From Strobilurus pachycystidiatus (lineage: Eukaryota > Basidiomycota > Agaricomycetes > Agaricales > Physalacriaceae): a DNA stretch of 64,000 nt. Shown piece after piece: positions 24,982 to 36,745 of the stretch; position 1 is the stretch's first letter; every line of letters starts with the position of its first letter. The DNA lies in contig JAHLMK010000011.1 in NCBI GenBank assembly GCA_019915135.1, forward strand, positions 434,001 through 498,000. Reading direction: 5' to 3'. The notes below the pieces were generated by a model. That model saw only the letters and a list, made by a program, of their open reading frames with translations. It made no database searches and was not told where the DNA came from. Both the position numbers and the translations under genes were made by a program.

Positions 24982-26610
24982 ATGGCTGGCATCAATCCCG
25001 GCGACGAGGTCGGTCGTTTTCCTGCGGAACTGCGCGCATATGTTCAGCTTTTCCGTGCAGAAACTGGTCTTTGAGTCGTCAGAGGCGGTGTCTATTGTGT
25101 CGACGTTTGATGACCTTGGTTTGAAGGAGGATCTGGTGCGCGGCATCTATGCGTACAGTTTGTGTTTTATCTTGCACGTCGCGCTGTATTATGCTAAGCC
25201 AAGGGCGGCACAGACTTCGAAAAGCCGTCCGCCATCCAGCAGCGAGCAATCCTGCCCATAACGCAAGGCCGGGATGTGATCGCGCAGGCGCAGTCGGGAA
25301 CCGGTAAAACCGCCACCTTCTCCATCTCCATCCTCCAGTCCATCGACGTGACCGTGCGCGAGACCCAGGCGCTCGTCCTCTCGCCCACGCGCGAGCTCGC
25401 CACCCAAATACAGTCTGTCGTCCTCGCCCTCGGCGACTACATGAACGTCCAGTGCCACGCCTGCATCGGCGGCACCTCCATCGGCGAGGACATCCGCAAG
25501 CTCGAGTACGGCCAGCACGTCGTCTCCGGCACCCCCGGCCGCGTCTTCGACATGATCCGCCGCCGCAGCCTCCGCACCCGCAACATCAAGATGCTTGTCC
25601 TCGACGAGGCCGACGAACTCCTCAACAAGGGCTTCAAGGACCAGATATACGACGTCTACCGCTACCTGCCTCCGGCTACTCAGGTCGTCCTTCTCAGCGC
25701 CACACTGCCGTACGACGTCCTCGAGATGACAACCAAGTTCATGACCGACCCCATCCGCATCCTCGTCAAGCGTGACGAGCTTACGCTCGAGGGCATCAAG
25801 CAGTTCTTCGTTGCCGTTGAAAAGGAGGACTGGAAGTTTGACACCCTCTGCGATCTGTACGACACCCTTACCATTACGCAAGCCGTCATTTTCTGCAACA
25901 CCAGGAGAAAGGTAACCTTGCTGCGATCTGCTCGCTAGCCTCCGCGCTAAAAGCCATCCAGGTAGACTGGCTGACGGAGAAGATGCGCGCGTCCAACTTC
26001 ACCGTGTCATCAATGCACGGAGAGATGGTCCAAAAAGAGCGTGATGCCATCATGAGTGAATTCCGTGGAGGAACATCGTGCGTGTCTTTGCGCAGCTTCC
26101 TGTGTGGCGTCTAAACCATCCCTCTTTCTCCGACAGTCGCGTTCTCATTACAACTGACGTCTGGGCCCGTGGCATAGACGTACAGCAGGTCTCTTTGGTC
26201 ATCAACTACGATCTGCCTGCGTATGTCCACCTGGCCGTCTGTCACCTGCATGCCATCTCATCTCTTGTCAAGGAATCGTGAAAACTACATCCACCGCATT
26301 GGCCGCTCTGGACGTTTCGGGCGCAAGGGTGTCGCGATCAACGTGCGTGTCTTACATACCTCCAAGACCGGGGGGCATACTAACCTCTTCTTGTTTTTCC
26401 AGTTCGTAACTGTGGATGACGTTCGTATCTTGCGTGATATAGGTGAGTATCCCCGTTCTCTATTCTGTCAAGGCCCCCGCTGACCACCTAATCCTAGAAC
26501 AATTCTATAGCACACAGATTGTAACTATCGTTCTCCAAAGCTGTCGATGTAACGCTAATTCTTTTTCGCTTTAGGACGAGATGCCCGTCAATGCGGCCGA
26601 ACTCATTTGA
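24982..26610 (+). CDS. FAL1: DEAD-box RNA helicase eIF4A3/Fal1
   Basis: Nine exons: 24982-25008, 25061-25157, 25214-25911, 25972 region starting 25962-26077, 26137-26220, 26273-26342, 26403-26442, 26498-26520, 26575-26610. The product is 396 residues. All DEAD-box motifs are visible: [12 protein letters not shown] (Q motif), AQSGTGKT (I), PTRELATQ (Ia), GTPGR (Ib), DEADELL (II), SATLP (III), [14 protein letters not shown] (V) and [13 protein letters not shown] (VI). The protein ends [10 protein letters not shown]. The [12 protein letters not shown] sequence and length place it in the eIF4A3/Fal1 branch, which forms the exon-junction-complex core in many eukaryotes and acts in rRNA processing in yeast. 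The last exons are very short (40, 23 and 36 nt). Confidence 0.96.
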
Positions 26611-28632
26611 TTAACTCTGTCGTGCTATCGTTCTTCTGGTTCGTGTACTTTATGTGTTCTCTAGCCTCCAATATTATGTAACTGGTAACTCGACTGCACA
26701 AGTTATGACCACTGACGGAATCGTCCTTGACGAGCGATGCGGGCAAGCTATATCTCACCCTTGTAACATTACGCGCATTATGAGAAACGTTCCGAAAGTT
26801 TCATTGACACAGCGATCTAGAAGTGATGGGTACTCAAAAGAAGGAGCTTTTCATTAAGACCTGCCCCACACGGCCAAGTTTCGTAACCAACATATGACAT
26901 ATGCGCGGTGAAATCCGTACGCGTACTCTTTTACATTCGAAATAGATTTCGTGTACCCAGACGTCGGCACCCGTCCGGATAATGAGCCACCTGTCGGTGA
27001 CTGACAATAGGATTACTCTGGGGCCAAGGCATGTGAAGCGGGACATGGCCCATCTCCACGACGGGAGAAGGACCCAAGCCTCCGCCGCGAATGTGCCTTT
27101 GCCGCGGGAGGCAGAAAGTGTTGTTCGTCGGCGAAACGCGAGTCCCATGGCCAGATACATGGTCGCGAGGATCCTATCGCGTACCCATCATATGAGATGG
27201 CGATGATCATGTCACCCCTCCGGTGGGTATTTGGGAATGAGTGGTGTCCAAGTTATCATGTGTACCTAATTGAAGAAGCGACGGGGAAGTTGTGTGAAGA
27301 AATGGGAGGCGGGCCCGGTGAAGATTGTTTAGAGATTGATTAATGTGCATTGGCGAGGTCCAATGTCGGTAAAGTTAAAGTTAAAAGCGAAGTTGGAGAG
27401 TGGAAGACGGTTGGAGACGTTCAGCCTGAGTGTCGAATGAGTGTCGTTGTGAATGGATGATGTGGCGCTGATTGGGAACAGTGCGTATTGTCAGCAGAAG
27501 AAGGCGTCCAAGAAGATCATCTAGGATGGACGGTATGTTTTCCGCACGTGCTGACATCGAGGCCAGTCATTTCCGCGGGGCTCAACACTGCATGACCTCG
27601 CATGTCAGTCTGCATGTACAGAGGGCAGCTGATCGCTCCGAGAAAGTCGCACATAACTTATGTTTTGGGGGGCAAACGCGATACCTCGACGGGCAAGTGG
27701 TACCTTGAGCAAAGCCTGTTTACATCGAGAACCCATCGGAGAAAACACTATCGCCAATATCGGGATTGCGACAGCCGACAGAACTAGTTAACGGTATCCA
27801 ATCGAAAACCGATACGCGGAGTCGGGAGGTGTAGATCAACCGTGAAGGGCCCACGTTCATTGAGACTCGGAGTCAATTACCGAAGTTCAAGGCATGGTGA
27901 TTCGTGGGTTGGCGCCAAAGACACGAATAACGTTCACAGGCAGTCTAGAGGGTGGTGCGTCGTCCATTCAGTCGTCCCGGAGAAAGGGGAGCTGAGTAAG
28001 GAGAAAGGAACCTTGTTAACCGCGCAGCTTTCTATTCGATATCAATCGAGCGGCGTCACACTCTGTTGCTTCAAGAGAAAAACTTCTGGACGTCAACACT
28101 CTATACAATTTAGGTTAGAATGACTAGCCACCATACCGGATTCGACTTAACATCCATCAGAACCATGTAAGGCTCGTCATTCACTCAACCTCTCAAGTTC
28201 GATCTCGGGCAACATGTTTGCCATTCTTGCATAGCCGTCCTAAGCAGAACGGAATTCCGTGGGCACGCGGGTCATCAAGAAACACAGCGAGGTGTCACCT
28301 CGCTCCGGAGTACCGTGTCCTAAGCTTGCTTGCATTAGTGATGTCGCGGGAGAGAAAGAAACCTTTCCCAAAATGCGCGATTCGATCCCCATGGAAGGAG
28401 TCGATTCGGAGCCAAGCTTTGGGCATAGAATCACCTTGCTGGGCATCTCCACAGACGATACCCAGCCAGAACGTTCTCCGGCAGGACGCGATATTGATTA
28501 GGGCCCACGCGTAATACCTCCTTCGACGTCGCGTTCTGCCGAGAGCCTGAAGATATAAAAGCGTGCCAATCAACTCTGTCGGAATCACCCTCCCACTTCA
28601 ACTCAACCTCATCAGAGCACCTCACTTTCCTC
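26611..28632. other. 2-kb spacer without recognised gene
   Basis: The left end holds the 3' UTR of the helicase gene. The longest open frame inside is an antisense one of 108 codons (26834-27160) with no recognisable domain. Base composition and codon pattern look non-coding. A short direct repeat, AAAGTTAAAGTTAAAAG, lies near 27373. An unannotated non-coding RNA cannot be excluded. Confidence 0.5.
28552..28560 (+). promoter_or_regulatory. TATA box
   Basis: The sequence GATATAAAAG is centred about 75 bp upstream of the ATG at 28633. This leaves room for a transcription start ~30 bp downstream and a short 5' UTR. It is one of the few clear TATA boxes in the window. Confidence 0.6.
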
Positions 28633-29239
28633 ATGTGTATCCTTCGCCAGTAAGTCCTCCGTCACTGTATTCGATCAGTGGCCTCACCCGTTTCGACAGA
28701 GTTCGTAACATCTATACAAGGCCAGCATCCAAGCTATCCACGTCGTTCTCCGCGCTGATACTTTCCTTACCTCAGATGCGGACACGGCATCACCCTGGTA
28801 CGGACGATGCTAGCTAATCTGGAATGTTGCTGATGTGGTTGACCGCATTGTAGCCGGATGAAGAGGTGCGAGAACGCCATGTGTACTCACTTCGTGCGTT
28901 CGCTGACATGCATGTAGATTCGATGCGACAATTATCTCTGCAAGTTCAGCCCCGCACACCCACCCAATTGCACGCCTCCCATGTGTTCGAAGACCTGCTG
29001 GCAACAGTGAGTTCCGTTTGTGGGCAAAGATATGCAGATGATCGACGCCTTCGACAGTCATCAGTATCCTCAGCAATACTGTAAGTCGCCTCAGTCCAGC
29101 AAAGCTCTTGCTCAGATAAGCTACTCTAGCTCCCAACAAGGATGCCTATTGTCCCAATTGCTTGAGGAAACAGGAGGAGGCTCGCCGTAACGGTAGTTCA
29201 CAGAACATGTTCGGCAAGCCTAGTGGTCAGCGCGTTTGA
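28633..29239 (+). CDS. Small Cys-rich (zinc-binding-like) basidiomycete protein
   Basis: Seven exons give 97 residues: 28633-28649, 28700-28720, 28776-28797, 28854-28865, 28918-29006, 29058-29080, 29130-29239. The protein starts MCILRQVRNIYTRCGHGITL. It continues with IRCDNYLCKFSPAHPPNC, MCSKTCWQHHQYPQQYSPN and AYCPNC. Paired Cys and one His (CGH, C-x4-C, H-x3-C, C-x3-C, C-x2-C) look like metal ligands. I recall similar small proteins in other Agaricomycetes that share the VRN-Y-x-CGH start and the CWQ-QYP-QYSP block, but know no function. Exon 4 is only 12 nt. Intron 2 (28721-28775) appears to use a non-consensus GC donor; a 34-nt GT-AG alternative (28742-28775) also keeps frame. The 5' half is therefore less certain than the 3' half. 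Confidence 0.7.
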
Positions 29240-29457
29240 TTAAAGATCATGAATATCATGCATTCCATTTTACACGCCCCGTCTGAAGGAAAGTAATACA
29301 AGTAGGATTATAAGATACAACGATGAACACACCGGCACGCGGGGAAAACGGTGAACACGCCTCACGGTCGTGGGAGTGGGCGTGTGCGTGGCTGTACCGG
29401 CACCGCTCGCAGTCGCAGGATGTGTTGGGCGAGTCATAAGGGCAGTCCTGGGGACAA

Positions 29458-29941
29458 TCAATCGTCGCCAATGTTGTGCTTTTTCTTCAACTGGGCCAGC
29501 TCTTCCTCCCGTTTCGCCAAGTCTGCCTTTGCAGCGGCTGCGTCCTGCTTGGCAGGCATGTGGTACAAGACGACGATGTAGCGCTCTTGGAGATGGAAGC
29601 CGTTCAGATGATCAAGCGCATTCTTGGCCTGCGAATACGAAGTATGCTGGTTAGTAAGGCTCACTCAGACCACTGACATAGTCACACACGTCCATGACAT
29701 CGTCAAAGACGACAAAGGCCGTTCCCTTTGATTTTTGCTCGTTTCCTATCCGGATTTGGCGAATGGTGCCGTAGCGTCCAAAGAGGTCGTACAAGTCCTC
29801 TCCGGTGATTTGATAGTTGAGATTCTTTACGAATAATATCCGATTAGCGCCCGCAGGCAGTTTCGACTGAAGAAATTGTGTGAGTTGCCGAGGAAATCAG
29901 AGGAACACAAGTCGACCTACCGCTGGTCGTGGAACAGCCAT
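29458..29941 (-). CDS. SF3b p14 (SF3B6) RRM protein
   Basis: Three exons on the minus strand, 29921-29941, 29690-29866 and 29458-29628, encode 122 residues; the human protein has 125. The single RRM shows RNP2 as ILFVKNLNY and RNP1 as KGTAFVVFDD. The C-terminal part (NALDHLNGFHLQERYIVVLY) is highly conserved. It ends in a Lys/Glu-rich helix, QLKKKHNIGDD. p14 sits in the SF3b complex of U2 snRNP close to the branch-point adenosine. It is the third splicing-related gene in 7 kb. Confidence 0.96.
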
Positions 29942-30467
29942 GAAGGTCGTGAGCAAGGCAGGGCTGCTGAGTCAGCACATCTACTGTTCACCATTTTGAG
30001 CTTATCAATCAATCAATAAATACACGGCACGGACCCTGCAGGATCGCCTTAGCTTTCGCGATCGACTGTCAGATTTCGACGTTCAACTTCAACAAGGCGG
30101 ATAAGGAGCATTGTAACACATGCTAGAAGTGTCGCGGGGTATTGTCAAGTACTCTGGCATGGATGAGATACAGCCGTTGCCTGTCGCTACTCTGACATAT
30201 GAAGATGTGGGTCCCCGGGTATGTACACAAGAATCAATGCATACAGCGCATCGGGGTCAGCGGAATGGTATGCATGCCGCGTCGTTGTCTGGTGTACGAA
30301 TCACCGCCGACTTTACACTTACTTACACTGCTTTGAGAATCGTATCCATAAGTACTGCCCGTCGAAGACGTTTTACTTAAGTATCGTGGATGGGCCGTAA
30401 AAACCCTCTTTGCAACTGTGCTGGTCACTCTCGCCACTCACATGAATCCCGGGTGCGGGCCGCCTTG
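29942..30467. other. Divergent spacer, p14 / membrane protein
   Basis: 526 bp between divergent start codons. No domain-bearing frame was seen. A GATCGCGATCG-like palindromic patch lies near 30055-30065. Promoters for both flanking genes should be here. Confidence 0.45.
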
Positions 30468-31101
30468 ATGTCCTCCTCGCTACGACGTTTACGATCCATC
30501 TCAACAATCCCCGATGCGCCTCTACCCATGCCACAACCCATGTTCTACCTCACTTGCACATCTCTCCTCTTTACGACCATAGCTCTGATCGCGTCCTTAC
30601 TGGACTACGGCATACTGTCGCTGTGGGTCACCCCGCCTACCTGCGTCATCACATACATCTTCCACATAACCGTCATTGTCATCTCCCGTCGGCCTAGAGA
30701 CATGGAGAATCCGTCCTATTTCTCAACCATCGTCGTGTGCTCGTATATGATCGCCATCCTATGGTGCACGGCATCCGTGACGACAATTATAGTGCGTGTG
30801 CATTACCGAGGCGACTTTACTCCAGAAGCACTCCATGGACACTACGGTCTTCCGGTATTCCGCGAATCGCAAAGATTGCAGTGCGCCATCACAGCCTTTG
30901 AGTTCATAACCATGGCGGCGTTCGGCATCCAGGGTCATTGGATCGCTATCGAGGAGGGAGATCCTGTGTCGTGGAGGCCGAAGATAGACACGCGTCCAGT
31001 AAGTATTCAACGTCTTCTCAAGCAAACCCTGCCCTTACGCCATGAATTAGAACTCGATCATGCCCATTCAGAGAACACCAACCGATTATGACTCAATGTA
31101 G
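30468..31101 (+). CDS. Four-helix membrane protein, unknown
   Basis: The first exon, 30468-30998, encodes MSSSLRRLRSISTIPDAPLP and then four hydrophobic stretches: FYLTCTSLLFTTIALIASLL, CVITYIFHITVIVIS, TIVVCSYMIAILWCTASVT and CAITAFEFITMAAFGIQG. A GTAAGT donor at 30999 and an ATTAG acceptor at 31050 remove 52 nt, giving a 193-residue protein ending PTDYDSM. If the intron is kept, the frame instead stops at 31091. I do not recognise the family; the size and topology fit small fungal membrane proteins. Its end overlaps or abuts the convergent Sws1 gene. Confidence 0.6.
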
Positions 31102-31659
31102 CCCCAAGCGAAGCTGAAGCATAGAGGAGAGTTCATCTAGATCGACAGGTCTTTTATTCAGAGCGGAGAAGCGGTTGGCGAGCCGGACAGCGAGTACATG
31201 TTTACACTGTTTGCCACATGTGGATCAGCGAGACTTTCAGAGGGCAATATGCTCACCATGACGTGGCTCTTTGCAATCATGACAGCATAAGTATAGGCAG
31301 GACAGGTGCAAAAGTTTCGGGTGGGAGAGTTCTTCAAGCCCAGAGTCACGCTATAGATTCCAGACGAACCAATGACTTCGTAATAGGCGAAACCTGAAGG
31401 CGTTTCGTATCTGATGGCTGCCGGCAGCATGAGAGCCGTTGGATCGTTCAGTCAGTGGGACCCACCGTTTTCTCTGTCGATGATATCGAAAGCGGCGAGA
31501 ATGAGATTGTCAGGAAAGACTGCTTTCAAGCGGTACACTGCATCATGCACTGCCACTTGTTAGCAACCATTTGCAGTCATTGGCAGAGTACACACAGTCT
31601 CCAGGATCAATGGTGTCTATGATGGCATTGGCAGCATCTAGAAGGGAGTCAATGGCCAT
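31093..31659 (-). CDS. SWS1: SWIM-finger protein Sws1/ZSWIM7
   Basis: Four exons on the minus strand, 31596-31659, 31466-31549, 31257-31417 and 31093-31206, give 140 residues. The zinc-binding SWIM signature reads FCTCPAYTYAVM, then CKH after the last intron (C-x-C ... C-x-H). Upstream is FDIIDRENAIRYETPSGFAY, a block typical of Sws1/ZSWIM7. Sws1 is the conserved subunit of the Shu complex, which supports Rad51 filament assembly in homologous recombination. It is divergent from RCC1 across 235 bp, and its 3' end meets the membrane-protein gene. Confidence 0.88.
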
Positions 31660-31894
31660 TCTTCATGGCCGTTCTGGTCCAAGGCGGCGGAAGCGCGGCC
31701 CGAGCAAACACGGCCAAACGCGTCGCCGTGATGATCACGTCTGGTCTTTGACGTCACGATCGTTGAGTTTTTCGGGCCACACCTGCTGTTGGTTCTGTTC
31801 CGCCACCTCCAGTGCGCTGCACCTCTCTCTCTTACCGCCATCTAGTCCCCGACGAGCCACCTTTTCCTACCCTTCCCCCCGTTTCTCTACCGCG
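31660..31894. promoter_or_regulatory. Shared divergent promoter, SWS1 / RCC1
   Basis: 235 bp between start codons of two nuclear, genome-maintenance genes. The region is C/T-rich on the RCC1 side, as often seen in fungal promoters. No defined binding site is claimed. Confidence 0.5.
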
Positions 31895-33612
31895 ATGTCG
31901 GCGGTACCCCCTCGTCGATCTACTCGAGCAGCATCAGCTAAACCCGCGTCCAAACCCGCCCCCGCGCTCGCAAAGGCCGCTCCCAGATCCAAGGCGGCGG
32001 CGACAAAAAAGCGTGCGGCATCGCCCGAGCGCGAACCGGCCCAGCCGCCCAAGCGCACCAAGAGCGAAGAGCAGAATGTCGATCCAACCGCCACAGACGA
32101 ACCGCAAAAGGCCCGCGCCGCCGCCGCTGTGAAGAAGCCCCGCGCAAAGGTGGAGACGCAGCTCAAGCCCTATCTAAACCCTCTCCCCACGCCGCCCGAC
32201 CACACTCGCCCCGGGCTGCAGCTCTTTGCCTGGGGCGCTGGCAACTTTGGCCAGTTCGGCATGGGTCCCGATGTCCTCGGCGAGCTCGACAAACCAAGAA
32301 AACATCCCTGGGCAGAGAAGCAGATACAAGCAGGCGCTTTTGGATCCGACGGCGCTGGCCTCGAGGCCCTGGCTGCCGGTGGTATGCACAGTCTTTTCGT
32401 CGACGAGTCTGGAACAGTATGTGCAATCACTAAAGTCGATTGTGGCCACCTCTAATTCAGGAATCTCTAGATATGGTCCTGTGGACTCAACGACGACGCT
32501 GCGCTAGGCAGAATCACCCAAGAGGTCCCCGATCCCGAGAACCCCGGCTCGTTCCTCGATATTGACGAGCTAACCGCAACACCATATCCCTTACACTCAC
32601 TCAAAGACGAGAATTTCCGCGCTGTACAGGTTGCTGCTGGCGATAGTATATGCGCTGCCGTCAGTGCCGAAGGCGAACTGCGAGTTTGGGGCTCATTCCG
32701 GGTAAGCAACCACACTGCTGTGCATCACTTTCTGTGCTAACACTCTTACAGGTAAACGAGGGTTCTCTCGGCTTTGCCAACGGCCTGCGTCACCAGTTCA
32801 TCCCCGTCCCAATCGCCATGAACCTTAGTCATAAACCTGGCGACACTGAAAAAGTCTCCTCGATTGCCTCTGGAGGAAACCATCTTCTGGTCTTGACCAC
32901 GCATGGCAACATCTACACCTGGGGTGCTGGAGAGCAAGCCCAGCTGGGTCGAAAGGTTCTAGAGCGCCGCAAGATCCACGGTACCGTCCCGGAAAAGATC
33001 ACACTCGCCACGCGTGGCCGAAAGGGCAAGGTCATCGGCGCCGGAGTTTACCATTCCTTTGCTGTCGATGATGATGGCGACGTCTGGGGCTGGGGTCTCA
33101 ACACGATGGGCCAGCTCGGAACCGGATTCTCGTCAGATGCTGACATCCAAGTACAACTCCCGAAAAAGGTTCGCCGGCTGAGCGCGCAGGACCTTGGCGG
33201 AGCGACGGTCGTCCAGATTGCCGGTGGAGAGCATCACACCTTGTTCCTGACTTCGAACGGCAAGGTCTACGCGTGCGGACGGTGCAATGCTGGCCAGCTT
33301 GGTCTCCCCGTTGAGGCTTTGCAGAATGCAGAAAACGGCGATTTCCTGCCTGAACCAGTGCACGTCCCCTTCCCTGATGACGAGGACGACGATCCTGTCG
33401 TGTACATCTCCGTTGGAGTGCATAATAATCTGGCGGTGACGGCGGACGGCGCGATGTACTGCTGGGGACAAGGTACTCAAGGAGAGCTGGGTGTGCCTGA
33501 TGTGGAGGTTAAGACCCCACGCGTCGTTGTACGTCGGGAAGGTGGTTCATGGGCCGCCGTCAAGGTCGCCTGTGGCGGACAACATTCTTTGGGTCTCTTC
33601 AGAAAGAAGTAG
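31895..33612 (+). CDS. RCC1-type Ran guanine nucleotide exchange factor
   Basis: Three exons, 31895-32416, 32471-32701 and 32752-33612, encode 537 residues. A basic, disordered N-terminal tail of about 110 residues (MSAVPPRRSTRAASAKPASK, later PPKRTKSEEQ) resembles a nuclear localisation and chromatin-binding region. Then come RCC1 propeller repeats with WGAGNFGQFG, WSCGLNDDAALG, WGSFRVNEGSLG, WGAGEQAQLG, WGWGLNTMGQLG, CGRCNAGQLG and WGQGTQGELG, a seven-blade arrangement. RCC1/Prp20 loads GTP on Ran at chromatin, powering nuclear transport and spindle assembly. ATG 31895 was chosen because it opens the basic tail. Confidence 0.94.
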
Positions 33613-33889
33613 ACTGCTGATATCCCATGCATTTACATACAGTAGTAGATTGTGATCATTATAGTTTTTGTATTTATCATCTCGCAAAGACATCTCAAAA
33701 TTCTTCTATCCAAAGTCATATCGACTCGTCTCTGATCTTGTGTCATCTTACTTGTTGGCTGCATGAATATATTAGGTAGAGCACGCGACTGGGTCGACGA
33801 TGGTACCACACACTTCAGGTCGCATTGGATAGGAAATTCGAGTCGCCGCCAGATGCCTCAATATTGAAAATTGGAAACATTCAACTACA

Positions 33890-35538
33890 TCAGCCTCTGG
33901 GTCCGCAGGCTGTAGCAACAATACCATCCCATCTGGCTTGGTGCGCCGCCTCTGTGAACGAAGGAGTGTACACAGTTCCGCCATGCTTCCACAATCGGAA
34001 CTTTGGATTGCGTTGGAGCCTTGATTCCATCAAGTCAAGAACCAACTCCGGAAACTCTAGAACAAAAGTCTCCCAAGGGAGAACGAGGACATTTAGATTG
34101 GGGACAATGCCCGATGAAGATGTAGATGTTCGTAAGACGAGACTTTGAAGCAGGCTCCCGGGTGTCCTAGTGCTGTAGTCATGGAGAACGAGTGTCTCGA
34201 TGAAATCCGTGAATCCAAGGAAGTCGACCACTCGAGTGACATTGTCATGCGAATGGAAATTGCATTCTATGCGGAGCTGGCGTGGGCGTATATGTGTGTA
34301 GACGGATCCTTTAGACGGACTTTGACGGGAATAGGACTTTCGAATGTCAATTCCATCAACCTGACAGTCTGGTTTTTGAATAGAGACACGAGGAGCGGCA
34401 GTGTATGTGGAAGATAAGTATCCACACCTACTTCAATCATGACAAGGGAGTGCAAGTTTGGGAGAAAGAGACATGATTTGGGAGTTGTATTGGGGGACCC
34501 GACAATTATGTCGAGTCTGATCGCTCGGAAGACCAGCGACTCCAGAGATGTCATACGGTTCAGAACGTCGATATCGCTCTGCGTGGGGAAGGGCACGTAG
34601 CTGAGCTCCAAAGTCTTCAAATTGCTCCATGGAAGGTGGAAGGAAGATGGGAACATGCCAAAGATGATCAATGCCTTTAGTTTCGGACATGTGTCGCGAA
34701 AGACATCGACGGATCCTTCGTGGTCTTGTCGACAAGTCCATAGATTCAATAGTTCTAGGCGGGGGAAAGGTAGTCCACCAAAGGATTGAAGGACCGCCAT
34801 AGTTGTTGTCATCCGTAGATGTTTCCACCGAGCGGTACTGTTCTCGAGCAAGCCCAGAGCGGGATTTCGATCCCTCGCAAATATGAAAACCGACAAGTCG
34901 GCTTTCTTGGACCGCTCTATAACTCGCCCCAATTTGGAGATTAGCGAGCCAAGCTCCTTGTACGCCGGAAGACGAAAGTCAAGTATGATGTTTGACCACA
35001 AACACGGATATTCGACAGCACAGCGTCTCCAAGATTGGCATACTTGGGATAACGACCATGTCGGAAAATCGCAATCGACACAGGTGGGAAAGCGGGGCGG
35101 GAAGGTTGTCGGCTCCGTCGCATCTTGGAGTGAGGGTGCTAGAGCGAAGAACATGATCTCCTGGACCATTTCCATAGGGAGGACACGGATGGGATTGAGG
35201 ATGGTCGACAAATCTGCATATTTTGTCTCTGCGCGTTTCTTCTCCTCCACGAGATCTTCGAGAACCTGGGGGACGGCACGAATTTTTAGCTCGATCTCGT
35301 CAAAGTGCTTGCCCACACTGCGGCGGAGGTCACCAAGAATTTCTCTGTGTGACTCTGTCGGGGGGTCGTTGTTGGACAAGAAGGCGCGTACACCTTCAGA
35401 CAAAGGCTCAGTCACAGGCGGCGGTGCGGGCTTGTCGAAGAAAACCACAGAGGGCGCATTCAGAGGCGTCCTAGAATACAACAATCAGCAGAGACATATA
35501 GGACTAACGAAAGGGCGCACTGATACAGGCTCGGACAT
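33890..35538 (-). CDS. F-box/LRR-like protein of the agaric type
   Basis: Three-exon model on the minus strand: 35521-35538, 34327-35430, 33890-34276; 502 residues. After a short start (MSEPVSPAPPPVTEPLSEGV) comes a coiled region, LLDxLVEEKKRAETKYADLS-like, and then the F-box-like segment NPIRVLPMEMVQEIMFFAL with WSLSQVCQSWRRCAVEYPCL. Leucine-rich strands follow, such as FPRLELLNLWTCRQ and LPNLHSLVMIEVG. Such proteins are a large expanded family in Agaricomycetes and probably supply substrates to SCF ubiquitin ligases. Both introns are only moderately supported: intron 1 acceptor (35431) and intron 2 donor (GTCAAA at 34326) were chosen to keep frame. Confidence 0.7.
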
Positions 35539-35725
35539 GGCTGTACGATTGGGGAATTGGAGATCCAGAAAGGCCAGTGCTCGACATAATTGTGCAACAA
35601 CGTGCGTTGCAAACAACGCGCTTCACGTGACCAGACACTTTCATAGTGCCGCGCTTTCACTTCAAGTTCTTCAGTTGGTTTCAGTTTCAATCAGCAGAAC
35701 CGTCGTCGCTGCAACTACTCATAAC

Positions 35726-36745
35726 ATGTCGGTGAGTGGGCTTCTTCTTTCACGCTTCATCACTGTATATCGTTGTGCACAGACCACCAGTACGATCCCG
35801 AAAGGATACACATTCCTGAACGAAAAAGTGTTTATATCCGAGGATGGCAAGAAAATCGTCATGGCTTTGCTTCAACAAGCGGAAGACTGCAATCCTGACG
35901 CGCACGACATGTACATTTCCAACGGTGCGTCTTTGACCTTTCTCTTCCCGCGAGGTCGTGGCTGACCTGGTCGTGCTACTAGATTTCTATGGCTATGGTC
36001 TACTCGGACGCATCGACAGGACTCTCAGCAAGATCAACACTAAACTGCGACACAAGCTCTGGGACGAGGCCATGGCCTATCTGGAAGCGTTGACCATTTT
36101 CTTTGACATGGAGTCTGACTGGGCCCGTATGCACATTCCCTGCGTCAGTGGCTACGCGCCAAATGCTGACAATTACCTTTTGACATAGAGTGCGACGACG
36201 GAAAGCGCGTTCAGCTCACGAACAAGGCATATGGCTCCCTTCTCGTCGCCGTTCTGCGGGCGATCAAGAGCGAAGGGCGTCTGGATACTACGCACTACCC
36301 CAGCCTCGAGACGCTGCTCAAGTATGCGGCCCAATGGGGAGATTTGATGGAAAGTATTTGCTGTAAGGCGGAGTACAGCAAAGTCTGTAGGGCCATCGGC
36401 TACAGACTCTTCAAGGATAGGACGGCGGAGGACCGTGATCTTCATAGCACTCGTGCGGCCGAATGGCTCGCTAAAATGGACGAGGAGGAACGTCGAGTCT
36501 ACCTTCAAGCAAAGGAGGACGATGAAGAGGATGAGGATGAAGAGGACGAAGATGAGGATGGGGAGGAGTGGTTCAAAGATGGGAAGAAATACGACGAGGA
36601 AGGCAAGTACAAGGATCTCGTCCTTACGCGCGTCTGGAAGGAGTACAAGGAGCTGTTGCAGAAACATTCACGCTCCTCAAATTATGATCTTACATTGTGG
36701 GACGAAGAGGACAAGAAGCCATACTTGTTCTCCAACGATGACTAG
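35726..36745 (+). CDS. Unknown basidiomycete protein with acidic stretch
   Basis: Four exons, 35726-35731, 35783-35924, 35983-36143 and 36191-36745, give 287 residues. It starts MSTTSTIPKGYTFLNEKVFI, then GKKIVMALLQQAEDCNPDAH. A central helical part includes FYGYGLLGRIDRTLSKINTK. A dense acidic run (KEDDEEDEDEEDEDEDGEEW) precedes the C-terminal KEYKELLQKHSRSS. No known domain is recognised. The intron before 36191 could alternatively start at 36148 with a different acceptor. A decayed copy of the exon 2 end lies about 1.2 kb downstream, suggesting local duplication. Confidence 0.7.

Noticed and set aside
26834..27160. 108-codon minus-strand ORF in the 2-kb spacer
   Set aside because: No recognisable motif, no splice partners, and composition like the surrounding non-coding sequence.
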